Source: Bacillus cabrialesii (lineage in GTDB: Bacteria > Bacillota > Bacilli > Bacillales > Bacillaceae). From it: a DNA stretch of 64,000 nt. A model generated the notes under the pieces. The model was given only the letters and a program-made list of their open reading frames with translations. It was not told the DNA's origin and did no database searches. Location: assembly GCF_004124315.2 (NCBI RefSeq), contig NZ_CP096889.1, positions 2,773,001-2,837,000 of the forward strand, read 5' to 3'. This document shows positions 16,506 through 25,587 of this stretch, one piece after another (position 1 is the first letter of the stretch; each line of letters opens with the position of its first letter). Made by a program: the position numbers and the translations under genes.

Positions 16506-18826
16506 TTTTTCTCTCCTACTAAGGCATGTTCCAAAACTTCGTCTAAGTGGGACGCCAATATAAATGTCAGCCCCTCTCTGACGCTTTCTGGAATATCCTC
16601 TATATCTTTTTCATTCTCTTTAGGCGCAATAATGGTCGTTAATCCCGCTCTATGCGCACCCAGCGCTTTTTCCTTCAATCCGCCGATTGGCAGCACGCGT
16701 CCGCGAAGCGTGATTTCCCCAGTCATGCCGACTTCACGCGAAACCGCACGTCCTGTTAAAGCAGAAACAAGCGCTGTCGCCATCGTAATGCCGGCTGACG
16801 GACCATCTTTAGGCACCGCACCCTCAGGTACATGTATATGAATATCATACTTCTCATGAAAGTCAGGTTCAATGCCAAGTTCTTCTGTTTTTGAACGCAC
16901 ATAGCTGAATGCGGCCTGAGCCGACTCTCTCATTACATCTCCGAGCTTTCCTGTCAGGATCAATTTCCCTTTCCCCGGAGAAAGTGATACTTCAATCGAC
17001 AGCGTATCTCCGCCGACGGTTGTATAGGCAAGCCCTGTCACTACACCAACCTGATCTTCTGTTTCAGCTTGTCCGTATCTGAAAATGCGTTTTCCGATAA
17101 AGTCTTGAAGGTTCTTCTCAGTGACCGTAATCCGTTTTCGCTCTTCAGCGACAATGGCTTTTGCGGCCTTACGGCAAATCGCGGCAAGCTGGCGTTCAAG
17201 ACTTCTCACACCCGCTTCTCTCGTATAGTAGCGGATAATATCAAGAATCGCCTGATCACGGAGCTGCAGGTTGCTTTTCTTCAGCCCGTGTTCCGTGATT
17301 TGCCTCGGAAGCAGGTGGTCTTTCACGATTTCGAGTTTTTCTACTTCTGTGTAACCCGCAATATTAATAATTTCCATTCTGTCTCTGAGCGGACCCGGAA
17401 TCGTGGCCAAATTGTTTGCCGTTGCGATAAACAGCACTTTTGATAAATCAAAGGTTTCTTCAATATAGTGATCACTGAAAGTGCTGTTTTGCTCTGGATC
17501 AAGCACTTCAAGCATAGCAGATGACGGGTCGCCTCTAAAGTCAGATGACATTTTGTCAATTTCGTCCAATAAGAAGACCGGATTCAGCTTGCCGGCTTTT
17601 TTCATGCCTTGAATAATGCGTCCAGGCATCGCTCCGACATAGGTCCGTCTGTGTCCGCGGATCTCTGATTCGTCACGCACTCCGCCGAGTGAGATTCTGA
17701 CGAATTTCCGCCCCAAGCTCTTTGCAATTGATTTGGCTAAAGACGTTTTCCCGACACCTGGAGGTCCTGCCAAGCAAAGAATCGGGCCTTTCAAGGATTT
17801 AGTCAGCTTTTGCACCGCTAAATACTCTAAGATACGCTCTTTCACTTTTTCAAGTCCGTGATGCTCTTCGTCCAATAGACGTCCTGCCTCTTTCAAATCA
17901 AGCTTATCATCTGTCTCATCCGTCCATGGGAGTGCGATCAGCCAGTCAATATAGTTGCGGATCACAGAGCTTTCCGCAGAACTTGACGGAATTTTTTCGT
18001 ATCTGTTCAATTCCTTAAGCGCGGTTTCCTTCACATGTTCAGGCATGCCTGCTTCTTCGATTTTTTCCGTCAGCGTCTGAACTTCACCTGTTTTGCCTTC
18101 TTTATCGCCAAGCTCTTTTTGGATCGCCTTCATCTGTTCACGAAGGTAGTATTCCTTCTGCGTACGCTCCATCGAACGTTTAACGCGCTGGCCGATTTTT
18201 TTCTCAATCTCAAGCACTTCTTTTTCATTATTGATAAAATCAATGACCTTGTTCAGCCTGTCTTTGACATCCGCTGTTTCTAAAATATCCTGCTTATCCT
18301 TCAGTTTAAGGGGCAGGTGAGAAGCAACGATGTCTGCCATTCTCCCTGGCTCTTCGATATCAGTAACCGCGGCGTATGTTTCGGCCGAGATCTTTTTAGA
18401 AATTTTTATGTACTGATCAAAGTGGTCTAGCAAAGTCCGCATCAATGCTTCGTCTTCTGTATCTTTTGAATCATCTTCATGAATGAGTTGAATGTCGACC
18501 GACGTGTAATCCTCATGCTCGTTGTATTTTACGATTTGGGCACGCTTGAGACCCTCAACCAACACACGAATCGTACCGTTCGGAAGCTTCAGCATTTGCT
18601 TAATTTTTGTATAGGTGCCGACAGTAAAAATCTCGTCTTCACCAGGTTCGTCTATCGAAATATCCTGCTGAGTGGCTAAAAATATCATATGATCATGCAT
18701 CATTGCCTGTTCAAGGGCCTGAACCGACTTGTCACGTCCTACATCTAAATGCAAAACCATCGTCGGGTACACTAATAAACCTCTTAAAGGGAGGAGCGGG
18801 ATGCTGCGTTTTAATTCTTCTGCCAT
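16502..18826 (-). CDS. lonA: ATP-dependent protease LonA
   Basis: Cytosolic AAA+ serine protease of 774 residues. An N-terminal substrate-binding domain (about 1-300) is followed by the AAA+ module with Walker A GPPGVGKT (354-361). The C-terminal protease domain carries the catalytic Ser S677 (KDGPSAGI) and a Lys near 720. ATG at 18826 is preceded by GGAGGTG. It is transcribed together with ysxC. Upstream two -10-like elements, TATAAT near 18865 and TATACT near 18938, are possible promoters. Confidence 0.97.
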   Translation of the reverse strand: MAEELKRSIPLLPLRGLLVYPTMVLHLDVGRDKSVQALEQAMMHDHMIFLATQQDISIDEPGEDEIFTVGTYTKIKQMLKLPNGTIRVLVEGLKRAQIVKYNEHEDYTSVDIQLIHEDDSKDTEDEALMRTLLDHFDQYIKISKKISAETYAAVTDIEEPGRMADIVASHLPLKLKDKQDILETADVKDRLNKVIDFINNEKEVLEIEKKIGQRVKRSMERTQKEYYLREQMKAIQKELGDKEGKTGEVQTLTEKIEEAGMPEHVKETALKELNRYEKIPSSSAESSVIRNYIDWLIALPWTDETDDKLDLKEAGRLLDEEHHGLEKVKERILEYLAVQKLTKSLKGPILCLAGPPGVGKTSLAKSIAKSLGRKFVRISLGGVRDESEIRGHRRTYVGAMPGRIIQGMKKAGKLNPVFLLDEIDKMSSDFRGDPSSAMLEVLDPEQNSTFSDHYIEETFDLSKVLFIATANNLATIPGPLRDRMEIINIAGYTEVEKLEIVKDHLLPRQITEHGLKKSNLQLRDQAILDIIRYYTREAGVRSLERQLAAICRKAAKAIVAEERKRITVTEKNLQDFIGKRIFRYGQAETEDQVGVVTGLAYTTVGGDTLSIEVSLSPGKGKLILTGKLGDVMRESAQAAFSYVRSKTEELGIEPDFHEKYDIHIHVPEGAVPKDGPSAGITMATALVSALTGRAVSREVGMTGEITLRGRVLPIGGLKEKALGAHRAGLTTIIAPKENEKDIEDIPESVREGLTFILASHLDEVLEHALVGEKK

Positions 18827-18980
18827 GTGACTGACACCTCCGTGACTTTAGTATGAACCATTATAATACAACTTTTTCATCCTTGTACAATAAACGGCAT
18901 GGTTCCATTTTCTATAAAACAGTCTCCTCGTAGTATACCCTTTCTTTCTGATATGAAAAAGGAAAAGATGTCCTTCATGA

Positions 18981-19008
18981 AAAAAACCCTATTATAAAAA
19001 TAGGGTTT
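18981..19008 (-). terminator. Terminator of lonB
   Basis: AAACCCTAT and ATAGGGTTT arms with a T run on the minus strand, overlapping the lonB stop codon. Confidence 0.85.
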
Positions 19009-20665
19009 AAACGGATTCTTTATTGATTTCAATATGAAACGGTTTTTGTTCCGTTGGCGGATTCACTAAAATTTCATCAAGCACTTCCTGGAACGTCTTC
19101 ACTGCAACAATCGTGATTCCGTCGATCTGCTTTAAGATCGATTGCTGATTTTCGTATGGAATAATCACTTTTTTCGCACCGGACTGCTTGGCTGCTTTAA
19201 TTTTCGGAATGACGCCTCCGATGGGTTTGACAAGACCGTTCAGGCTGATTTCGCCCGTCATGGCAACGGTATTGTCAATAGGGATTTTGTGAATCGCCGA
19301 GAAAATTCCCGCTGCCATTGCGATGCCTGCCGATGGTCCGTCAATTGGAATTCCTCCTGGGAAATTGATGTGAATATCATAATCAGACGGCTTCATTCCC
19401 ATTGTCCGGAGCACCGTTAACACGTTTTCAACCGAACCCTTCGCCATGCTTTTTCGCCGGATTGATTTTGATTGGCTGCCGATGCTTTCTTCTTCAGCTA
19501 TTCCTGTAATATTTATGGAGCCTTTATCCTGAGCAGGGGTTACACTCACTTCGATTTCCAGAAGCGATCCGCTGTTAGGTCCATATACTGCAAGCCCATT
19601 TACAATGCCGACTTGCGGTTCCGCACCGATTTTCTGCTCGTGCTTCGGAGTAAGCTGGCTGGAATGAATGACCCATTCAATATCCTCTATCGTAATGTCT
19701 TTCCGATTCTCTGTTACCGCCATCCCCGCGGCGATTTGAATCATATTAACAGACTCGCGCCCGTTCCGTGTATAACTGGTCAATAGATCCAGCCCTTCAT
19801 CAGAAATGTTTTTTTCAATTTTGTCCGCTGCTGTTTTGGCAACGGTTTTCAGCTCATCCTTTTCAAGCTCACGGAAAAACACCTCTAAACAGCGGGAACG
19901 GATGGCTGGCGGAATTTCGTTCGGCATTCTTGTCGTCGCGCCAATGAGGCGAAAATCAGCCGGCAGTCCATTTTGAAAAATATCGTGAATATGATTTGGG
20001 ATTTGTGTATTTTCCTCGCTGTAATACGCACTGTCTAAAAAGACTTTTCTGTCCTCAAGCACCTTCAGCATTTTATTCATTTGAATCGGATGCAGCTCCC
20101 CTATTTCATCAATAAACAGCACACCGCCATGGGCATGGGTGACGGCTCCCTGCTTCGGCTGCGGAATCCCGGCCTGTCCCATTGCTCCGGCCCCTTGGTA
20201 TATCGGGTCATGGACAGAGCCGATAAGCGGATCGGCAATTCCTCTTTCATCAAAACGAGCTGTTGTCGCATCAAGTTCCACAAAAACAGCCTGCTCTTTA
20301 AACGGTGATTGTTTATGCTTTTTCGCTTCCTCTAACACAAGCCGTGCAGCAGCTGTTTTCCCGACGCCCGGAGGTCCATAGACAATGACATGCTGAGGAT
20401 TCGGCCCGCACAAAGCGGCCTTTAATGCTTTAATGCCGTCTTCCTGTCCGACGATATCTTGAAAGCTTTTGGGGCGGACTTTTTCAGATAACGGCTCGGA
20501 CAAGCTGATAGCGCGCATTTTCCGAAGCTGCTCCATTTCCTTCTTTGATTCCTTATCTATCGTGACCTTTTGTGTCCTTTGATTTTTAAGCAAATTCCAA
20601 AAATACAAACCAATGATAATCCCAAAAAACAGCTGAATAAATAACGCGATCCCTGTCCAACTCAT
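19007..20665 (-). CDS. lonB: Lon-like ATP-dependent protease LonB
   Basis: 552-residue Lon paralogue of spore formers. Unlike LonA it lacks the large N-terminal domain and begins with a membrane segment (about 3-24). The AAA+ module follows with Walker A GPPGVGKT (97-104), then a C-terminal Lon protease domain with IDGPSAGIAMA around the catalytic Ser. ATG at 20665 follows AGGAGGG. In B. subtilis lonB is expressed in the forespore under SigF, and a weak matching promoter can be seen upstream. It stands between clpX and lonA as its own transcription unit. Confidence 0.95.
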   Translation of the reverse strand: MSWTGIALFIQLFFGIIIGLYFWNLLKNQRTQKVTIDKESKKEMEQLRKMRAISLSEPLSEKVRPKSFQDIVGQEDGIKALKAALCGPNPQHVIVYGPPGVGKTAAARLVLEEAKKHKQSPFKEQAVFVELDATTARFDERGIADPLIGSVHDPIYQGAGAMGQAGIPQPKQGAVTHAHGGVLFIDEIGELHPIQMNKMLKVLEDRKVFLDSAYYSEENTQIPNHIHDIFQNGLPADFRLIGATTRMPNEIPPAIRSRCLEVFFRELEKDELKTVAKTAADKIEKNISDEGLDLLTSYTRNGRESVNMIQIAAGMAVTENRKDITIEDIEWVIHSSQLTPKHEQKIGAEPQVGIVNGLAVYGPNSGSLLEIEVSVTPAQDKGSINITGIAEEESIGSQSKSIRRKSMAKGSVENVLTVLRTMGMKPSDYDIHINFPGGIPIDGPSAGIAMAAGIFSAIHKIPIDNTVAMTGEISLNGLVKPIGGVIPKIKAAKQSGAKKVIIPYENQQSILKQIDGITIVAVKTFQEVLDEILVNPPTEQKPFHIEINKESV

Positions 20666-20722
20666 GATGGTCCCTCCTGAAAAACAATTTATGTATCCAA
20701 TTCATTCCTCTGATTGCTAGTA

Positions 20723-20747
20723 TCTCCCACAGAAGACGGTAATAAAC
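20723..20747 (-). promoter_or_regulatory. Candidate SigF/SigB-like promoter of lonB
   Basis: GTTTAT, a 13-bp spacer and GGGAGA on the minus strand. SigF and SigB recognise related sequences; literature on lonB favours SigF. Confidence 0.4.
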
Positions 20748-20772
20748 GTTTTTCTAAAAGAGTTTGCATAAC

Positions 20773-20807
20773 AAAAAACCTCCTGAATGTCACCACTCAG
20801 GAGGTTT
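20773..20807 (-). terminator. Terminator of clpX
   Basis: Arms AAACCTCCTGA and TCAGGAGGTTT with a T run, directly after clpX. Confidence 0.92.
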
Positions 20808-20817
20808 GTGCTTATCT

Positions 20818-22080
20818 TTATGCAGATGTTTTATCTTGGCTTACCTCAGTGCCGTCTTTTAATAAGAGGCGAGGAGGCTCTCCGTGTGTCACAGTTGCCC
20901 CGGTAATCACACATTTTTCAATGTCATCTCGGGAAGGCAGCTCAAACATCACATCAAGCATGATGCCTTCAATGATAGAACGGAGTCCGCGCGCTCCTGT
21001 CTTGCGTTCAATTGCTTTTTTAGCAATTTCAGAAAGCGCTTCTTCTTCAAACTCAAGCTCAACGTTGTCAAGTTCAAGCATTTTCTTGAATTGCTTAACA
21101 AGAGCGTTTTTCGGTTTTGTTAAGATCGCAACCAACGCTTCCTCGTCAAGTTTTTCAAGGCTTGCAATAACCGGAAGACGTCCGATAAATTCAGGAATTA
21201 ACCCGAAGCGGAGCAAGTCTTCAGGAAGCACTTTTGAAAGAAGGTCTTCTTTCTCAAGATCAGCGGCTTTATTGTCGGAGCCAAAACCAATTACTTTTTG
21301 GCCTAAACGGCGTTTGATGATTTGTTCGATACCATCGAAAGCACCGCCGCAAATGAATAAAATATTTGTTGTGTCAATTTGAATGAACTCTTGATGAGGA
21401 TGCTTACGTCCTCCTTGAGGCGGCACGCTTGCCACTGTACCCTCAAGAATTTTAAGCAATGCCTGCTGTACACCTTCACCTGACACGTCACGTGTAATAG
21501 ACGGGTTTTCTGATTTTCTGGCCACTTTATCGATTTCATCAATATAGATAATGCCTTTTTCGGCTTTTTCCACATCATAATCAGCAGCTTGGATGAGCTT
21601 CAAGAGAATATTCTCTACATCTTCACCCACGTATCCAGCTTCAGTCAAAGACGTAGCGTCCGCAATCGCAAACGGCACATTTAAAATGCGAGCCAATGTT
21701 TGCGCCAGAAGGGTTTTACCGCTTCCTGTAGGACCGATTAATGAAATATTACTTTTTGAAAGTTCAACATCATCAACTTTGCTGTTGGAGTTAATGCGCT
21801 TATAGTGGTTATACACAGCAACAGCGAGTGATTTCTTCGCTTGATCCTGGCCGATGACATATTCATTCAGAATTTCGCGAATTTCCTGAGGCTTCGGTAC
21901 GTCTTTAAATTCTACTTCTTCTTCTGTTCCGAGCTCTTCCTCTACAATTTCAGTGCAGAGTTCGATACATTCGTCACATATATATACACCAGGTCCAGCT
22001 ACAAGCTTACGAACCTGATCTTGTGTTTTTCCACAGAACGAGCATTTTAATTGTCCTTTTTCCTCGTTAAATTTAAACAT
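20818..22080 (-). CDS. clpX: ATP-dependent Clp protease ATP-binding subunit ClpX
   Basis: AAA+ unfoldase that feeds substrates to ClpP. The 420-residue protein has an N-terminal zinc-binding domain (C13, C16, C35, C38), Walker A GPTGSGKT (116-123), Walker B IIYIDEIDK and the RKTGARGL sensor-2 region. ATG at 22080 follows AAGGGGTG; the longer ORF upstream lacks a ribosome-binding site. It lies downstream of tig but behind a terminator, so it is probably a separate unit. Confidence 0.98.
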   Translation of the reverse strand: MFKFNEEKGQLKCSFCGKTQDQVRKLVAGPGVYICDECIELCTEIVEEELGTEEEVEFKDVPKPQEIREILNEYVIGQDQAKKSLAVAVYNHYKRINSNSKVDDVELSKSNISLIGPTGSGKTLLAQTLARILNVPFAIADATSLTEAGYVGEDVENILLKLIQAADYDVEKAEKGIIYIDEIDKVARKSENPSITRDVSGEGVQQALLKILEGTVASVPPQGGRKHPHQEFIQIDTTNILFICGGAFDGIEQIIKRRLGQKVIGFGSDNKAADLEKEDLLSKVLPEDLLRFGLIPEFIGRLPVIASLEKLDEEALVAILTKPKNALVKQFKKMLELDNVELEFEEEALSEIAKKAIERKTGARGLRSIIEGIMLDVMFELPSRDDIEKCVITGATVTHGEPPRLLLKDGTEVSQDKTSA

Positions 22081-22295
22081 TCTTTCACCCCTTAATCTTG
22101 TCTCACTTTTTCTTTTACCGGCAGAGCAAAAGAAAATGATTCTTGAAACGAACGAGTATGTATTGCATTTTACCATACTTTCCAAAAAGACGGTAACAAT
22201 GTGTTTCTGACTTGCACATTCTATATGTATGACACAAAACTGCCCTGCATTAACTATCTTGCCCCAAGAAAAAGAGATAAATCATAATTGTACAA

Positions 22296-22324
22296 AACAA
22301 GGCACGAATGATTCGCGCCCTGTT
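22296..22324 (-). terminator. Terminator of tig
   Basis: AACAAGGCACGAA and TTCGCGCCCTGTT arms with G-U/mismatch pairs, lying between tig and clpX. Confidence 0.75.
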
Positions 22325-22351
22325 TTTTTATTACTATTATTATGCACCATA

Positions 22352-23626
22352 TTAACGGTTTTCTACAAGAAAATCAATTGCTTTGCGAACTTTTAAATCT
22401 TCTTTCATCGCGTCAGTAGAACCGATGGCTTGTTTAATATTTTCAACAGGCATGTTGTATGCTTCAGCCATTTTAGTAAGCTCAGCATCAACTTCCTCAT
22501 CTGAAACTTCAAGGTTTTCCGCTTTCGCAATCGCCTCAAGAGTCAGGTTAGATTTTACGCGTTTTTGAGCATCTTCTTTCATTTGCTCTTTTAACGCAGC
22601 TTCATCTTGGCCTGAGAATTGAGTGTAAAGCTCAAGGTTCATGCCTTGCATTTGCAGACGCTGTTCGAATTCTTTCAGCATGCGGTCAAGCTCAGTGTCA
22701 ACCATTGCTTGCGGTACATCGATTTCAGCATTTTCAGAAGCTTTCAGAACAAGCTCTTCACGCAATTTAGCGTCAGCTTCGTTTTCTTTCGCTTCTTCTA
22801 AACGTTTCTTAGTTTTCTCAGTTAATTCAGCGAGTGTTTCCACTTCTTCATCGATATCTTTAGCGAATTCATCGTCAAGCTCAGGAAGCTCTTTCGCTTT
22901 GATTTCGTGAATTTTCACTTTGAACACAGCTGGTTTGCCTGCAAGATCTTCAGCGTGGTACTCTTCAGGGAATGTCACTTCAACATCCTTCTCAGCACCT
23001 GCTTCAAGGCCAACTAATTGATCTTCGAAGCCAGGGATGAATGAACCAGAACCTACTTCTAGAGAGTAGTTTTCAGCTTTTCCGCCTTCGAATGCTTCGC
23101 CGTCAACGAATCCTTCGAAATCAAGAACAACTGTGTTTCCTTCTTCAACAGCGCCTTCTTCTTTTACAACAAGCTCAGCTTGACGCTCTTGAAGCGCTTT
23201 TAGTTCGTTTTGAACATCTTCGTCAGTTACAGCAGTGTCGTCTTTTTCAATGCCTAAGCCTTTGTAGTCGCCAAGTTTCACTTCAGGTTTTACTGTTACT
23301 TTCGCAGTGAAGATTAAGCTTTCGCCTTTTTCGATTTTTTCAACATCGATTTCAGGACGGTCTACAGGCTCGATTCCAGCTTCTTCAACCGCTTTAGGGT
23401 ATTCTACAGGAAGAAGAATATCCAAAGCATCTTGGTAAAGAGCTTCTACGCCAAAGCGCTGTTCGAATAATCCGCGAGGAATTTTACCTTTACGGAATCC
23501 AGGAATTGAAACTTGTTTTACTACTTTTTTAAATGCATCATCAAGTGCTGTTTTAAACGTTTCAGCATCAACTTCAACCGTTAAAACGCCTTCGTTGCCT
23601 TCTTGTTTTTCCCATTTTACAGACAT
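22352..23626 (-). CDS. tig: Trigger factor (ribosome-associated chaperone, prolyl isomerase)
   Basis: Folds nascent chains at the ribosome exit tunnel. The 424-residue protein has the N-terminal ribosome-binding signature GFRKGK (43-48), a middle FKBP-type PPIase domain (about 155-245, with VVLDFEGFVDGEAF) and a long acidic helical C-terminal domain. ATG at 23626 follows GGAGGG. The 228-bp gap upstream to ysoA must hold its promoter; I see no unambiguous one. Confidence 0.98.
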   Translation of the reverse strand: MSVKWEKQEGNEGVLTVEVDAETFKTALDDAFKKVVKQVSIPGFRKGKIPRGLFEQRFGVEALYQDALDILLPVEYPKAVEEAGIEPVDRPEIDVEKIEKGESLIFTAKVTVKPEVKLGDYKGLGIEKDDTAVTDEDVQNELKALQERQAELVVKEEGAVEEGNTVVLDFEGFVDGEAFEGGKAENYSLEVGSGSFIPGFEDQLVGLEAGAEKDVEVTFPEEYHAEDLAGKPAVFKVKIHEIKAKELPELDDEFAKDIDEEVETLAELTEKTKKRLEEAKENEADAKLREELVLKASENAEIDVPQAMVDTELDRMLKEFEQRLQMQGMNLELYTQFSGQDEAALKEQMKEDAQKRVKSNLTLEAIAKAENLEVSDEEVDAELTKMAEAYNMPVENIKQAIGSTDAMKEDLKVRKAIDFLVENR

Positions 23627-23853
23627 GTGTTTCCCTCCAAAAATCTATTCAGGTTGTGTCGGTCTTCCATTCTAAAGCAATCATTCGGCTTCGTCCAACA
23701 AAAACAAAGCTGCCAAAGATCAGAATCATTATGTATAGATGTTAATAATGAACTGCAAAGCCTGTCCAACCGTATTTCTTATAACCCGTTATACACAAAT
23801 ACAACCATTATATTATAACATAACACATAGCGCTTTCAACTATATGGCGCGAT

Positions 23854-24858
23854 TTACAAATAAGAAATTTCTTCAATATCTTTTATCATTGTGCACGCTT
23901 CATCGAGTTCTTTGTCGATAAACTCATACATCATGTGAAGTTCTTCTCTTTCAATTTCGATCCCGTGCATCTCGTAGCCGACTTTATGCAAGGCGGCCGC
24001 CCAAAGATCTGCAGACAGCAATTTCGGCTGGAACGGATATAAAACGTACAAATGTCTTCTCCACAGTTCTTCTACTGCCGCATATAGGGTCGGATTTTCA
24101 TTTCCAAGCGTCTCATCCAGCACCCGGAGAACACGGTGCAAAATCGGAGCTGCGTCAGGCGGGACAATCTCAGACGGTTCTATTGTCAAAGACTCGCCAA
24201 ATTTAGTAATGTGCACAGGTTTGCTGTACTCGTGCTCCGCCAGAAGCATAACAATCATCGTTTTGATAATCGGGTGAGCCGAGGGGTCTTGAAGGATGGT
24301 TTTGAGCAGACCTGTATACTTCGCTACGTTGCGGTCTTTTAAGGAATGAATCAAATTCATTTGCTCCTCTGGGCTTGCCAGCACTTTCTCAGTATCAATC
24401 GTATCCTCATATTCCTCGGCCCATGCCTCGTCCTCACGTTCCGGATCAGTCATTTTCCGGCTGAAATCAAGCAGCTTATAAAATTGTTCGGCACTTTCAG
24501 CAGGCAGTTGATTTTCTTCCAAAACGGCTTCAATGGTGCTTTTGACTTCTTCGTATTTTTTGAGCTGAATTAAGATGGTCATGTACACCTGCAAAACGGT
24601 AAAATAATGGCCATAGCCTTCTTTGAGCATCTTCTCGCACACGCTTTTTGCCTCTTCCAATTCGCCCAGCTCTAAAAAGCAGATAGCCATCCCTAAGTGA
24701 AGATCAGATTCAGTATCATCATATTTCATAGCTTCTGAAAACATTTCCAGCGCTTCTTGATACTTTTTTTCCTTTAGTGATGACATCCCTTTTTCCACAA
24801 GACGGTCTTTCAAATGAGGAAAAGGAATAATTTTTGCGTTCTTCTTGTCATGCGTCAT
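23854..24858 (-). CDS. ysoA: TPR-repeat protein YsoA, function unknown
   Basis: About 334 residues with tetratricopeptide-like helices near the N-terminus (EKGMSSLKEKKYQEALEMFSE-type pattern). An acidic helical remainder ends in DEACTMIKDIEEISYL. TPR proteins bind other proteins; no catalytic motif is visible. I chose ATG at 24858, with AAAGGA 8 nt upstream, over an ATG 21 nt earlier. It is monocistronic between the leuD terminator and tig. Confidence 0.88.
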   Translation of the reverse strand: MTHDKKNAKIIPFPHLKDRLVEKGMSSLKEKKYQEALEMFSEAMKYDDTESDLHLGMAICFLELGELEEAKSVCEKMLKEGYGHYFTVLQVYMTILIQLKKYEEVKSTIEAVLEENQLPAESAEQFYKLLDFSRKMTDPEREDEAWAEEYEDTIDTEKVLASPEEQMNLIHSLKDRNVAKYTGLLKTILQDPSAHPIIKTMIVMLLAEHEYSKPVHITKFGESLTIEPSEIVPPDAAPILHRVLRVLDETLGNENPTLYAAVEELWRRHLYVLYPFQPKLLSADLWAAALHKVGYEMHGIEIEREELHMMYEFIDKELDEACTMIKDIEEISYL

Positions 24859-24942
24859 ACCTATATTCCTTTCAGGCATTTATTTTGTTCAAGTGTATCA
24901 ACACCTGTGAACAAACACAAGAAATGAAAGGTTTCACAAGGC

Positions 24943-24977
24943 AAAAAAGCCTCCGGACAAATGCCGGCCGCTTTTTT
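24943..24977 (-). terminator. Terminator of the ilv-leu operon
   Basis: AAAAAAGC, CCGG, CCGG, GCTTTTTT hairpin overlapping the leuD stop codon. Confidence 0.88.
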
Positions 24978-25575
24978 AGGCTTGAAGCCATGAGCTTCTT
25001 TGTGATTCAAATTGCTTGATTTCATCTTCAAGTAAAAGGGTTAATGAAATTTCATCATAGCCGTTGATCAGCATCTCTTTCCAATGCGGATCAACTTCGA
25101 ATGAAATGTGATTACCTTCACTGTCATGAATCAGCTGGTTTTCAAGGTCTACAGTCATTTGCAATGCCTGATTTTCATACTGGCTGACAAGCTTTTTCCA
25201 ATTGTCATATGGCATGCGGATCGGCAGCATACCGTTTTTAAAGCAGTTCTGGTGGAAAATATCAGCAAAGGACGGCGCAATGATAATTTTAATCCCATAA
25301 TCATCAAGCGCCCACGGAGCGTGCTCACGTGATGACCCGCAGCCGAAGTTTTCTCCTGCTATTAAAATGGAAGCGCCTTGATAAGCAGGCTGGTTCAATT
25401 CGAATTCAGGGTTCGGTTCACCGTTCGCATCATATCTCCAGTCAAAGAATGCAAAACGCCCGTAGCCTGTTCTTTCAATCCTTTTCAAAAATTGTTTAGG
25501 GATAATCTGGTCTGTGTCAACATTGATTCGATTTAATACGGCCGCTTTCCCCGTATGTGTTTTCAAAGGTTCCAT
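24976..25575 (-). CDS. leuD: 3-isopropylmalate dehydratase small subunit LeuD
   Basis: Swivel-domain subunit that pairs with LeuC to isomerise 2- to 3-isopropylmalate. The 199-residue protein has the aconitase-family signature GENFGCGSSREHAPWAL. ATG at 25575 has AAGGAG 8 nt upstream; an in-frame start three codons earlier is less likely. It is the last gene of ilvBHC-leuABCD and lies 12 bp after leuC. Confidence 0.97.
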   Translation of the reverse strand: MEPLKTHTGKAAVLNRINVDTDQIIPKQFLKRIERTGYGRFAFFDWRYDANGEPNPEFELNQPAYQGASILIAGENFGCGSSREHAPWALDDYGIKIIIAPSFADIFHQNCFKNGMLPIRMPYDNWKKLVSQYENQALQMTVDLENQLIHDSEGNHISFEVDPHWKEMLINGYDEISLTLLLEDEIKQFESQRSSWLQA

Positions 25576-25587
25576 CTCGCGCACTCC

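Noticed and set aside
18827..18960. Short ORF in the lonA leader after GAGGAG
   Set aside because: The first ATG is 17 nt away from the purine tract, too far, and the peptide has no sign of conservation.
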